NCBI RefSeq assembly: GCF_005404945.1
Contig: NZ_BJDG01000010.1
Span: 1-64,000 of the forward strand
Length of the DNA stretch: 64,000 nt
Direction of reading: 5' to 3'
From: Lactiplantibacillus pingfangensis
GTDB lineage: Bacteria > Bacillota > Bacilli > Lactobacillales > Lactobacillaceae
The notes beneath the pieces are model-generated. The model did not search any database. It had not been told where the DNA came from and was given only the letters and a program-made list of their open reading frames with translations. Shown piece after piece: positions 45,019 through 52,857 of the stretch (positions are counted from its first letter, which is position 1; every line of letters starts with the position of its first letter). Both the position numbers and the translations under genes were made by a program.

Positions 45019-45037
45019 CCCGCCTGAGTTTGTAATG
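45019..45037. repeat. 19-bp direct repeat, left copy (inner cassette boundary)
   Basis: CCCGCCTGAGTTTGTAATG matches CCCGCCAGAGTTTGAAATG at 46198-46216 at 17 of 19 positions. The pair encloses the DUF3644 gene and the convergent RNA. Confidence 0.5.
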
Positions 45038-45072
45038 CCAATAAAATTACACTAAGGAAAGGATGTAAGCAA

Positions 45073-46038
45073 ATGGAAAATTTATCAAATCGTTTGGTGA
45101 AGAAAAGTATCGAAGCATTTGTCATGGGAATTGAAATTTATAACAAACCAACTATTCGCTATCGAATTGAAGGTTTTTCATTTTTTGCAATTAATGCTTG
45201 GGAACTGATGCTAAAGGCAGAATTATTAAATCGAGGTAAAAATATCTATTACAAAGACGACCCGGATAGAACGCTTAGTATATCTAATGTCATCGCAAAA
45301 ATATATACGGATAAAAACACCCGAATTCGTTTGAACCTGGAAAAGATTATTGATCTTAGAAATATCAGCACACATTATATTACCGAGGACTATGAAGTTA
45401 AGTATGCACCGTTATTTCAAGCATGTGTTTTAAATTTTGTAACCGAAATTAATAAATTTCATTCAGTCGACATGACCGACTATATTCCACAAAATTTCTT
45501 AACAGTTTCAGCCAGTTATGAGCCACTATCTAACGAACAAATTCAATTAAAGTACCCACCAGAAATCGCCGAAAAGTTTATCGCAAAAGCAAATGAAATT
45601 GACGTGCTCAGTCAAGAATATGCTTCCGATCGTTTCGCTATAACTATCAAACAAAATCTATATATTACTAAGAAAAAAGATGACGCGGACTTTACAGTCA
45701 GAATAGATCGTTCCTCGGATAATGGGGTTGCCTTTATTAAAGACTTGAAAGACCCCTCCGATACCCATAAATATTCATATAATAACGTAATCAAAGCGGT
45801 TCAAAACCGTCTGGCAAAAAAGAAGTTAAAATTAGATTATTCATCCGGATTCAATCAGTATGTATTAAACTTAGTCATTGATTTTTATAATATCAAACAG
45901 AATACCAAGTATGCTTATCAGCACGTTATTGGCAAGCAGCATAGCTATACTTACTCTCAACAATTTGTCGAATTTATCGTCAGACAGATTGAAAAGAATC
46001 CTGTAATATTCGTTAAAAGTTTAAAATCGAAGAAATAA
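45073..46038 (+). CDS. DUF3644-type protein with HEPN ribonuclease motif
   Basis: Predicted effector of 321 residues, judged to be DUF3644 by its layout: KSIEAFVMGIEIYNKPTIRYRIEGFSFF and NAWELMLKAELL at the start, then DLRNISTHY. R96-NIST-H101 is the Rx4H motif used by HEPN ribonucleases such as those of toxin-antitoxin and abortive-infection systems. The C-terminal half (about 190-321: YSYNNVIKAVQNRL, YAYQHVIGKQHSYTYSQQFVEFIV) may bind nucleic acid. No membrane segment or signal is seen. Codon and base use are clearly more AT-rich than the neighbours, a sign of transfer. AGGAAAGGATG precedes the ATG at 45073. A structured RNA gene on the other strand converges on its stop codon. A defence role is inferred. 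Confidence 0.8.
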   Translation: MENLSNRLVKKSIEAFVMGIEIYNKPTIRYRIEGFSFFAINAWELMLKAELLNRGKNIYYKDDPDRTLSISNVIAKIYTDKNTRIRLNLEKIIDLRNISTHYITEDYEVKYAPLFQACVLNFVTEINKFHSVDMTDYIPQNFLTVSASYEPLSNEQIQLKYPPEIAEKFIAKANEIDVLSQEYASDRFAITIKQNLYITKKKDDADFTVRIDRSSDNGVAFIKDLKDPSDTHKYSYNNVIKAVQNRLAKKKLKLDYSSGFNQYVLNLVIDFYNIKQNTKYAYQHVIGKQHSYTYSQQFVEFIVRQIEKNPVIFVKSLKSKK

Positions 46039-46128
46039 AAAAAGATAACCCCAGGCACATAGGACTGCTCAGTACCAAAGTACCTACCCCATTTTGGGAC
46101 CCAGTGTTATTCCTTCTCAAGTTATCTT
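46036..46128 (-). ncRNA. Novel structured small RNA converging on the DUF3644 gene
   Basis: The RNA is predicted to be about 93 nt. Its first eight bases AAGATAAC pair with GTTATCTT (46042-46049), and seven T follow (46037-46043 read on minus), so the closing stem is also the terminator. Inside are CCC-AAAAT-GGG and GTAC-TTTG-GTAC hairpins, and CAC/GTG with GGG/TCC can close them. A promoter TTGACC-18-TAAAAT places the start at about 46128, the first base of the stem. The terminator run overlaps the TAA of the protein gene. No known RNA family was recognised with certainty. Confidence 0.7.
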
Positions 46129-46134
46129 AACGTT

Positions 46135-46164
46135 ATTTTAACGTACAACAGTCCATACGGTCAA
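46135..46164 (-). promoter_or_regulatory. Promoter of the small RNA
   Basis: On the minus strand, TTGACC (46159-46164) and TAAAAT (46135-46140) are separated by 18 bases. A hairpin ACGTTA/TAACGT overlaps the -10 region and could bind a regulator. Confidence 0.6.
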
Positions 46165-46197
46165 TCATATTTGCTCAGTAGTTAAAAAGCATTCAGA

Positions 46198-46216
46198 CCC
46201 GCCAGAGTTTGAAATG
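46198..46216. repeat. 19-bp direct repeat, right copy
   Basis: Partner of 45019-45037, 17 of 19 bases identical and in the same orientation. Confidence 0.5.
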
Positions 46217-46662
46217 TGTCTGCACATACATCGGGTTAACTGCACCCTTTTATAAATATAATAATGCCGCAATAAGGCACTGCCGGTGAGTTCTTGCTCA
46301 AATTGACGCTGCCGTACAATTTTCTAAGGAACCAGTATTTATAAAACTTGCTAAAACAAATACAATAATATTTTCTTTTATGATTCAAAATGACATCTTG
46401 TACGCTTTTCGATTCAATTACGATAATTTAGTGGGCAACCGGCATGAAAAGCAGCAGGACTATCAGACAGAATTGGCGGCACCATAAAGCCGAGCAGGCA
46501 TTGAACCGGGTGACGCCCTTTACGACATACGCACGCTATCAAAAGGAATAATCGCGAACTTGCCGAAAAAATTGCCGAACTTTAATCAGCTGTGGGATTT
46601 TCTGTGGGAACTTTTTCCAAGCCCCACCTTCAAGTCAGATAACTAAATGTTTTAAAAGAACG
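46217..46662. other. Island remainder with possible coding remnants
   Basis: No intact gene is seen. Around 46444-46590 the GC content rises and short frames are seen (one of 35 codons starting MKSSRTIRQNW, one ending RELAEKIAEL), as if a gene had decayed. TGCC/GGCA hairpins occur near 46264. TGCTCAGTA at 46172-46180 repeats a part of the small RNA gene (46066-46074). Confidence 0.35.
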
Positions 46663-46676
46663 TTATGACTTTTATT
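46663..46676. repeat. 14-bp direct repeat, right copy
   Basis: TTATGACTTTTATT is identical to 44469-44482. It lies immediately upstream of a promoter-like TATACT before the PepSY-like gene. Confidence 0.45.
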
Positions 46677-46754
46677 TGTTTTATCGTCAATCATTGGTAT
46701 ACTAACTTTGAACAAAAAAATCCCACGTTGAGTTGGTCGAAAGGAGCACGCAAC

Positions 46755-47078
46755 ATGAATAAACAATTACAGTACGGCGGCTTATTAGCTGTTGGGATGG
46801 CCGGTCTCGCTGGTGGATTTTCCGTTGGCGGGCTATTGAAGCGTTTGCGCCGACCAACACCCAATCAGATCTTAAACCAAGTCAAACGCGCATTCTTAAA
46901 GGAAGCGCCCATTGAAGGCTCTTGGATTGAAATGAAAAAAGCTCCATTACAGAAGTTCGCTTTACGAACTGATGTCTATTATGGCGGCATTACACGTTAC
47001 GAAGATGGTCAACTCGTTCAATACGAATTTTTGGCTGATGCGAATACGGGTAGTATTTTAGATATTTATCGACTTTAA
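46755..47078 (+). CDS. Small PepSY-like membrane-anchored protein
   Basis: Protein of 107 residues with an N-terminal hydrophobic segment rich in Gly (LLAVGMAGLAGGFSVGGLL, about 8-27) and a basic stretch, then one PepSY-like domain (SWIEMKKAPLQKFALRTDVYYGGITRYEDGQLVQYEFLADANTGSILDIYRL). PepSY domains may inhibit peptidases or act in the envelope; the role here is unknown. GAAAGGAG precedes the ATG at 46755, and a longer frame to 46665 crosses the promoter. It ends at a bidirectional terminator. Confidence 0.75.
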   Translation: MNKQLQYGGLLAVGMAGLAGGFSVGGLLKRLRRPTPNQILNQVKRAFLKEAPIEGSWIEMKKAPLQKFALRTDVYYGGITRYEDGQLVQYEFLADANTGSILDIYRL

Positions 47079-47121
47079 AAAAAATTGTTCACACCAGAAA
47101 AATGGCGTGAACAATTTTTTT
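47079..47121. terminator. Bidirectional terminator
   Basis: AAATTGTTCAC/GTGAACAATTT stem with A and T runs between the PepSY-like gene and the aldo/keto reductase gene. Confidence 0.9.
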
Positions 47122-47127
47122 ATCCTT

Positions 47128-48105
47128 TTACCAAGCATAAGCTTCTGGTGCAGCACCGCCTGGGCCTGGAAAAATCTCATCCAATTTGGCAAGCGTGGCC
47201 GGTGATAATTCCAGCTCAACCGCATGGACGGCCTCGTCTAATTGTTGGACACTACTTGGCCCTACGATTGGCGCAGTAATCGCGGGATTATGCAGCACCC
47301 ATGCCAAAGCCACCGTTGATGGTGATTCACCAATTGATTGACACAAGGCCTCATACGCTTCAATTTGTTGGCGTTGCGCATTCGATAGCTTGGCCGCTTT
47401 TTGTGCCCGGCGGCCCGTTTTGACTGTCAGCGCATCTTCTGCCAACAAGCCACTCGCCAACGGACTCCAGACAAGCACACCCATGTTTAAATCTCGCGCA
47501 GTTGGCAACAATTCCAACTCAGGCAACCGCTGTGTCAGATTATACAGATGTTGCTCACTGACCAAGCCTAAGAAATGCCGTTTTTCGGCTGCTGCCGCCG
47601 CGAATGCTAAATGGCGCGCACCAAAATTACTTGAACCGGCATAATAAACCTTGCCTTGCGCCATAACCGTTTCGTAGGCTTGAAAAAGTTCATCCCAATT
47701 AGCCGTATGATCAATGTGATGCATTTGATATAACTCAACGTGATCAGTTTGAAGCCGAGCAAGTGACGCATCCAAACTACGATACAATTTATACGCTGAC
47801 ACGCCCGCGGCATCATTAGGACCATCGACCGCGTTAGCCATTTCATTATAAAATTTAGTCGCCAAAACGACCTTTTCACGCCGCTGATTACCTTGCACAA
47901 ACCAGCGACCAATAATTTCTTCGGTCAACCCATGATGACTGCCGCCGTATTGATTGGCTGTATCAAAAAAGTTGATGCCAAGTTCCAATGCACGATCCAT
48001 GATCGCATCCGACGTTGCTTCATCGATTCGCGTCCCAAAATTCATTGTCCCTAAAACCAAGCGGCTCACGCGCATCCCAGTTTTGCCTAATTGTGTATAT
48101 TTCAT
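47128..48105 (-). CDS. Aldo/keto reductase
   Basis: NADPH-dependent (beta/alpha)8 oxidoreductase of 325 residues, cytosolic. The catalytic set is seen as Asp48 and Tyr53 (NFFDTANQYG), Lys84 (LATKFY) and His129/130 (YQMHHID). Cofactor-binding features follow at LVWSPLASGLLA and ITAPIVGPSSVQQLDEAV. It resembles the general-stress AKR of Firmicutes (KYTQLGKTGMRVSRLVLGTMNFG). The substrate is not known. Two AAACTAACGTTA boxes lie upstream. Confidence 0.93.
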   Translation of the reverse strand: MKYTQLGKTGMRVSRLVLGTMNFGTRIDEATSDAIMDRALELGINFFDTANQYGGSHHGLTEEIIGRWFVQGNQRREKVVLATKFYNEMANAVDGPNDAAGVSAYKLYRSLDASLARLQTDHVELYQMHHIDHTANWDELFQAYETVMAQGKVYYAGSSNFGARHLAFAAAAAEKRHFLGLVSEQHLYNLTQRLPELELLPTARDLNMGVLVWSPLASGLLAEDALTVKTGRRAQKAAKLSNAQRQQIEAYEALCQSIGESPSTVALAWVLHNPAITAPIVGPSSVQQLDEAVHAVELELSPATLAKLDEIFPGPGGAAPEAYAW

Positions 48106-48128
48106 TTAATCGACCCCTTCTGACATTT

Positions 48129-48260
48129 GAAACTAACGTTATCACAAGTTCACTGAAAGCGCTGTCTTTCAGTTTAAAAAGCCGATTTTTACGATATTTT
48201 TAGCTTTGTTTGAGTGATTTCAAAGAAATAGACCTTTCAACGTCATCAAACTAACGTTAA
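48129..48260. promoter_or_regulatory. Paired TAACGTTA boxes upstream of the reductase gene
   Basis: AAACTAACGTTA occurs at about 48130-48141 and again at about 48248-48260, between the aldo/keto reductase and trmB genes. TAACGTTA is a perfect dyad. A regulator site is possible. Confidence 0.3.
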
Positions 48261-48278
48261 AAAGCCTACTTTGGTCGC

Positions 48279-48935
48279 TTAGTCTTTTACTGGTGCAACT
48301 GGAAAAGTCGCAATGATCTTATAAATTGGGCCAAATTGACTAAATTTTTGTTCATATTCGGTTTCAACATTTTCTTCCGGTGTGACTACCGCATGTAAAT
48401 CCAGCCAAACTTGTTCAAATTGCATACCAAAATTATTCATGCTCGTGAGTGAAAATTCAAACAGTCCCCGGTTATCGGTCTTGAATTCAATTTGACCGTT
48501 TGGCTTGACAACTTCGGCATAGCTGGCCAAGAAAGTTTTATACGTTAAGCGCCGTTTAGCGTGCCGGCTCTTAGGCCACGGGTCCGAAAAGTTTAAGTAA
48601 AGCCGATCAATTTCATTCGGTTCAAAAAAGGCAGTCACTGCCTGACCATCGGCATGCGCCAATTGTAAATTAGGCAATGGCTCATCAACTAACTTCTTTA
48701 AAATCACGGCAATCACCGAAGTTTGAATCTCAATGGCGATATAATTGATTTCTGGGTGGCGTTTAGCCATTTCAATGATGAATTGGCCCTTCCCACTCCC
48801 AACTTCAATCTGCAACGGCTGAACGGCCTTAAAACGGCTCTGCCATTTGCCACGAAAATCGGTTGGCGTCTCTGTAATCAATTCTGGATGAGCGTCAATT
48901 AATTTGGGCGCCCAAGGCTTATTTCGTACACGCAT
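48279..48935 (-). CDS. trmB: tRNA (guanine-N7-)-methyltransferase
   Basis: Makes m7G46 in tRNA, 218 residues. Class I methyltransferase motifs are IEVGSGKGQFIIEMAKRHPEINYIAIEI, and the family signature YLNFSDPWPKSRHAKRRLTYKTFL holds the catalytic Asp. It follows ytmP as in Bacillus, with a terminator between. The ATG at 48935 is preceded by GAGG. Confidence 0.97.
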   Translation of the reverse strand: MRVRNKPWAPKLIDAHPELITETPTDFRGKWQSRFKAVQPLQIEVGSGKGQFIIEMAKRHPEINYIAIEIQTSVIAVILKKLVDEPLPNLQLAHADGQAVTAFFEPNEIDRLYLNFSDPWPKSRHAKRRLTYKTFLASYAEVVKPNGQIEFKTDNRGLFEFSLTSMNNFGMQFEQVWLDLHAVVTPEENVETEYEQKFSQFGPIYKIIATFPVAPVKD

Positions 48936-48970
48936 AGTTTAAATAACTCCTCTAAATTTCTTCATCTCAA

Positions 48971-49007
48971 TAAAATAGCTGCGAATTCCGCTCGGGACTC
49001 GCAGCTA
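48971..49007 (-). terminator. Hairpin between ytmP and trmB
   Basis: On the minus strand TAGCTGCGA pairs with TTCGCAGCTA, followed by TTTTATT. The T run is broken, so it may be a partial terminator. Confidence 0.55.
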
Positions 49008-49024
49008 CCAGTCTTAATTTCTAA

Positions 49025-49813
49025 TTAACACAATTGATACTGAGACAATTCCTCTAAGAAAATAATCTCATGATTCATTTTATGATATTGATTGCGATAA
49101 TAATTATCTTTGATATTCAATAATAAATTGATCTTCGCATACCAAATGACGCGCTTTTGCAGCGCCGCGGTCATGGTCTCACCATACTCGGTAAACCAAG
49201 CCTGCCAAGCATCCAGCGGTACATACTCACAAAGTAACATGCTAATATCAGACGCGGGGTCAGCAAAGCGCGCTGAATCCCAATCCACCAAGTAAAGCTG
49301 GCGATGGTCGGATAATAACCAATTCTTGTGATTTAAGTCACCGTGACACACACGGTAATCCGCCACTGGCAAGGTCGGTAATGACCCCTTTAAGCCTTCT
49401 AAAACATCCGCCATCAGTGGATGGTGCCGCAAGTCATCTGGTAATTCACTCAAATACTGCCGAATAAAGTCATGTGGTCGCACTACTTGACCGCCGACCT
49501 TAGTTAACATTCGATGAAGCAACTTGGAATTGTGCACACGTGCCAATAAATGCGCCACTTCAGGCAGCCGCATTTGTTGCTTCATTAAAGTTTGACCATT
49601 GAGCCATTCTTGAGCGGTTAAAGTATCGCCACTCGAGATTCGTTTTGTCCAGATTAACCGCGGGGTAATTTCTTCCATCGAAAGCGCCGCTAGAAACGGT
49701 GACGCGTTTCGTTTCAAAAACAATCGTTGTTGATTCTTTTTGCCCATGAAGGCCTTATCGGTATTGCCATAAATCGGATAGACATCCCAGCCGTCATCAA
49801 GTTCGAAATCCAT
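49025..49813 (-). CDS. ytmP: Phosphotransferase of the choline/aminoglycoside kinase fold (YtmP-like)
   Basis: Kinase-like protein of 262 residues. The catalytic loop is VCHGDLNHKNWLLSD and the metal-binding Asp is in LYLVDWDSARFADPASD. The N-terminal lobe has GKKNQQRLFLKRNASPFLAALS with the ATP-site Lys. The substrate is unknown. It precedes trmB, the usual pairing. GAGGAGTG precedes the ATG at 49813; the longer frame to 49831 includes that SD. Confidence 0.88.
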   Translation of the reverse strand: MDFELDDGWDVYPIYGNTDKAFMGKKNQQRLFLKRNASPFLAALSMEEITPRLIWTKRISSGDTLTAQEWLNGQTLMKQQMRLPEVAHLLARVHNSKLLHRMLTKVGGQVVRPHDFIRQYLSELPDDLRHHPLMADVLEGLKGSLPTLPVADYRVCHGDLNHKNWLLSDHRQLYLVDWDSARFADPASDISMLLCEYVPLDAWQAWFTEYGETMTAALQKRVIWYAKINLLLNIKDNYYRNQYHKMNHEIIFLEELSQYQLC

Positions 49814-49936
49814 CAACCCCACTCCTCTCAAAAAATAATTGTTTAACTGGCTTCACTTTAATTCACTTAACAATCACATTCTAAAGACCAAACTCGGTCA
49901 CGTCAAGTCCTTTTTAAGTCTTGTGCCAACAACGTT

Positions 49937-51142
49937 TTATGCTAATCTCAGCTTGGCATACCAAGCAACTAAGAGATAGATTTCAATCACGTTTGCAAGC
50001 ACTAAAATGCCAACTTGAACTAACGATGCGTTGCTTAGCCAAAAGGCAATTAAGAACACCACACCGGTCAAACTTAAAATGATGGTCAATAACCGTTGAA
50101 AGTTTCTAAACCGTTGTTTTAAGTCGATCGGATAAATGTGCGTAAACACAATATTATCGTATCGTTTATAAAACGGCAACAATTGGAACCCAATTAAATA
50201 GATGAAAATAACGTCTAAGGCGATTGCTAACCAACCATGGCCGATAAAATATAACAATATCGCCCCAATAATCGTTAGCCGCGTCACTAAGCCACTAAAT
50301 TCGGTGCCACGAACCATGCCGCGCGCGAATAAATAATTAAATGCATGTTGTTGATCTCTCGGAACCCAGTGAAAGGCCCAGTCCAGGTAACGGCGCCGTT
50401 TAACGGTTCCTTGAACCATTGGCACATCCGTAAATAGATTGAAGAAGCGGTAAATGCCAAGCATCCGATTCGCTTCGAGCTGAATGTCATCACGCCATGC
50501 AATCACCGTTGTCGGCCAAACCCGCGCATGCCACAGCCGTTGTCCGGCCACTAATGCTAGCGCAAGCACCAACCCTAGCCATGGGGAAACCCTTAAACTC
50601 AGGGCTAAAATAAATAGCGCTCCCCCCCAGTTTCCCAGTTGTGACCAGCGTTGTTGTGAGTGAGTCAACCGATACAAACGGGTCACGTAACCGGTTAACT
50701 GGCTGTCTTTTAATGCCAGTTGTGTGAGCAACAACGCCAGTAAGCTTAACCCCGACAACCGATCAACCAACATGAGAACCGGGACAGTTAAGCCTACTAG
50801 CACGACTTGTACCGCCTGTGCTAACCACCAGCTGTAACGCCAAGCCTTCACTAAGTAGCCATGCAAATCATATTCACGTGGCAATAAGAACACCACGTCG
50901 GCCGGTTCAAGCAAAGTTGCGACTCGGCCAATACCTAAGCCGAGCCATAAAATTAGGCCGACAATCACCACAATCCAACTGTCTCGCGGTGTCACCGTCT
51001 TTAACCAACTTGAATATGCTAAACCCAAGCCACCCACGAAAAACATCAATGCGATCACAAAATGATCATTGAAAACGAGTCGCAAGTAGCGCAACATTTG
51101 GCGCAAATGCCGTGACAACCGCTTTTGATACAGTTCATTCAT
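49937..51142 (-). CDS. ecsB: ABC transporter permease EcsB
   Basis: Membrane subunit of the Ecs transporter, 401 residues, with about ten predicted helices grouped in pairs. EcsAB affects secretion, competence and regulated intramembrane proteolysis in Bacillus, and the transported substrate is not settled. The N-terminal cytoplasmic part (YQKRLSRHLRQMLRYLRLVFND) and the middle (GTVKRRRYLDWAFHWVPRDQQHAFNYLFARGMVRGTEF) are typical. Its ATG overlaps the end of ecsA by eight bases. Confidence 0.9.
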   Translation of the reverse strand: MNELYQKRLSRHLRQMLRYLRLVFNDHFVIALMFFVGGLGLAYSSWLKTVTPRDSWIVVIVGLILWLGLGIGRVATLLEPADVVFLLPREYDLHGYLVKAWRYSWWLAQAVQVVLVGLTVPVLMLVDRLSGLSLLALLLTQLALKDSQLTGYVTRLYRLTHSQQRWSQLGNWGGALFILALSLRVSPWLGLVLALALVAGQRLWHARVWPTTVIAWRDDIQLEANRMLGIYRFFNLFTDVPMVQGTVKRRRYLDWAFHWVPRDQQHAFNYLFARGMVRGTEFSGLVTRLTIIGAILLYFIGHGWLAIALDVIFIYLIGFQLLPFYKRYDNIVFTHIYPIDLKQRFRNFQRLLTIILSLTGVVFLIAFWLSNASLVQVGILVLANVIEIYLLVAWYAKLRLA

Positions 51143-51872
51143 CGCGGGTCACTCCAGTCAAGCTAAGATAAATATCATTCAAGGACTCCCCAGCATCTGG
51201 ATAGTTGGCCTTGATTTCGTCAAAGGTCCCCTGTGTCTGAATCTCACCTGAATGTAATAAGACAAACCGATCACAAAACTTTTCCGCCGTATCCAACACG
51301 TGGGTCGACATCAAAACTGACGCGCCAGCTTGTTTCACTTCACCAATCAACTGTAATAAGTCGTGAACCGCTAACGGATCAAGTCCTAAAAAGGGTTCAT
51401 CAATGATATATAACTTTGCGTTAGTGATAAACGCACAGACAATCATGACTTTCTGTTTCATCCCTTTAGAAAAATTAGCTGGAAACCAGTCTAATTTATT
51501 ATCTAAACGAAAAAGTGTCAATAAGTGATGTGCCCGCTCCCAAGCCTGCTTCTGATCCAAGCCATAAGCCAGCATCGTCATTTCTAAATGTTCTTTTAAA
51601 GTTAATTCTTCATATAATACCGGTGTTTCTGGAATATAGGCTAACTGTTGCTTATACGTTTGCGCATCAGTCGCCAGCGTCACGCCATTTAACGTGATGG
51701 TGCCTTTCATCGGCGTCAACAACCCAATGATATGATTAATTGTGGTTGATTTTCCGGCACCGTTCAAGCCAATCAACCCAACCAGCTCACCCGGTGCCAC
51801 TTCAAAACTAATATCTTTCAAAACGGGAATTTGAGAATACCCACCAACTAAATGGCTGACCGTTAATGCCAT
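51135..51872 (-). CDS. ecsA: ABC transporter ATP-binding protein EcsA
   Basis: ATPase subunit of 245 residues. Walker A is GLIGLNGAGKSTT (about 35-46), the Q loop is in AYIPETPVLYEELT, the signature FSKGMKQKVMIV, Walker B LYIIDEPFLGLDP and the switch His in MSTHVLDTAEKF. It is divergent from hit and overlaps ecsB downstream, as in other Bacillota. The ATG at 51872 has AGAGGTT upstream. Confidence 0.95.
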   Translation of the reverse strand: MALTVSHLVGGYSQIPVLKDISFEVAPGELVGLIGLNGAGKSTTINHIIGLLTPMKGTITLNGVTLATDAQTYKQQLAYIPETPVLYEELTLKEHLEMTMLAYGLDQKQAWERAHHLLTLFRLDNKLDWFPANFSKGMKQKVMIVCAFITNAKLYIIDEPFLGLDPLAVHDLLQLIGEVKQAGASVLMSTHVLDTAEKFCDRFVLLHSGEIQTQGTFDEIKANYPDAGESLNDIYLSLTGVTRDE

Positions 51873-52012
51873 TAATCTAACCTCTTTCTGTATGGATTAA
51901 GTGAAATCTATTATAGCATAGCCCTCTGGTGTCGTAGCTTAAATTAAAGCGCCCTCATTTTCAAATTGGTTAGTGTATAATAGAACTAAATTTTAGAAAA
52001 GAAGGTTATCCT

Positions 52013-52465
52013 ATGGCAGCTTTTGAACCAATACTCGATGACGATTGTATTTTCTGCAAAATTATTAAGGGTGACATCCCAAGTTACACGATTTATGAAG
52101 ATGATATGGTCAAAGCCTTTCTGGACATCTCACAAGGCACGCCTGGACACACGTTAGTCATCCCCAAGACTCACGTGCCAGACTTATTTGCTTATGATAG
52201 TGATCTTGCCAGCGCGGTCTTTGCACGAATTCCAAAAATCGCCCGGGCAATCAAAGCTTCTGATGACAAAATCATCGGCATGAACGTGGTCAATAATAAT
52301 GGTGCGGTCGCCTATCAATCCGTTTTCCACTCCCATTTTCATTTAATTCCACGCTACAGCGACAAAGATGATTTCCGCATGATTTTTAAAGATAACACGA
52401 AGAAATATGACGAGACCGATTACACTCGGCTTCAAAATGCCATCAAGGCACAACTTAACGATTAG
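52013..52465 (+). CDS. hit: HIT-family protein
   Basis: Nucleotide hydrolase or transferase of the histidine triad superfamily, Hint branch, 150 residues. The start has CIFCKIIKGDIPSYTIYEDD with two Cys that bind zinc in some homologues, and the triad is VFHSHFHLIPRY near 105-115. A likely extended -10 (TGTATAAT near 51973-51980) precedes it. It is divergent from ecsA and 12 bases before a small gene in the same operon. AGAAGG precedes the ATG at 52013. Confidence 0.95.
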   Translation: MAAFEPILDDDCIFCKIIKGDIPSYTIYEDDMVKAFLDISQGTPGHTLVIPKTHVPDLFAYDSDLASAVFARIPKIARAIKASDDKIIGMNVVNNNGAVAYQSVFHSHFHLIPRYSDKDDFRMIFKDNTKKYDETDYTRLQNAIKAQLND

Positions 52466-52477
52466 GAGCGTGTTCAT

Positions 52478-52816
52478 ATGGCAAAATTTTTCCGGCGTAG
52501 CATGGCTGGCCTCGGCCTAAGCTTGGCTGCGTACATGTTGATCAACCGTAAAACCCCTAAGGACGTTTACACGGACGTGAAAGATTATGTTCAAGACGTT
52601 CTGGATGCCGCCGATCATTTACAATCAGCGCGCGAGGACTTCACGGATGCCTCATCGGATTTAGGCGTTCAAATGGCTCATGCTGGTGAAGTATTGACTG
52701 ATATTTCCACTGAAGTTGATAAGTTTCAGTTTAAATTAGAACCACATTTGGCCATTATGCAAAAACATGCCGATCATCTACAAAAAACCTTGGATGACCT
52801 CGCACCTAAAGACTAA
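52478..52816 (+). CDS. Small YtxH-like protein
   Basis: Protein of 112 residues with a short hydrophobic start (SMAGLGLSLAAYMLIN, about 8-23) and a long amphipathic helix (about 30-110) with charged heptads. This layout is that of YtxH/DUF948-type general-stress or membrane-associated coiled-coil proteins. The function is unknown. TAGGAGCG precedes the ATG at 52478, and the gene is co-transcribed with hit and followed by a terminator. Confidence 0.75.
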   Translation: MAKFFRRSMAGLGLSLAAYMLINRKTPKDVYTDVKDYVQDVLDAADHLQSAREDFTDASSDLGVQMAHAGEVLTDISTEVDKFQFKLEPHLAIMQKHADHLQKTLDDLAPKD

Positions 52817-52821
52817 CGGAC

Positions 52822-52857
52822 AATCGTTGCGCTGTGAACTGGCGCAACGATTTTTTG
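52822..52857 (+). terminator. Terminator of the hit operon
   Basis: AATCGTTGCGC/GCGCAACGATT hairpin with a run of six T. Confidence 0.9.

Noticed and set aside
46042-46128. The hairpin after the DUF3644 gene read only as its terminator
   Set aside because: On the plus strand no T run follows the stem. The T run is on the minus side, where a promoter is also correctly placed, so a minus-strand RNA explains it better.
46482-46560. Short MKSSRTIRQNW frame considered as a gene
   Set aside because: It has no SD, is only about 35 codons long, and is surrounded by interrupted frames. It is described only as a possible remnant.
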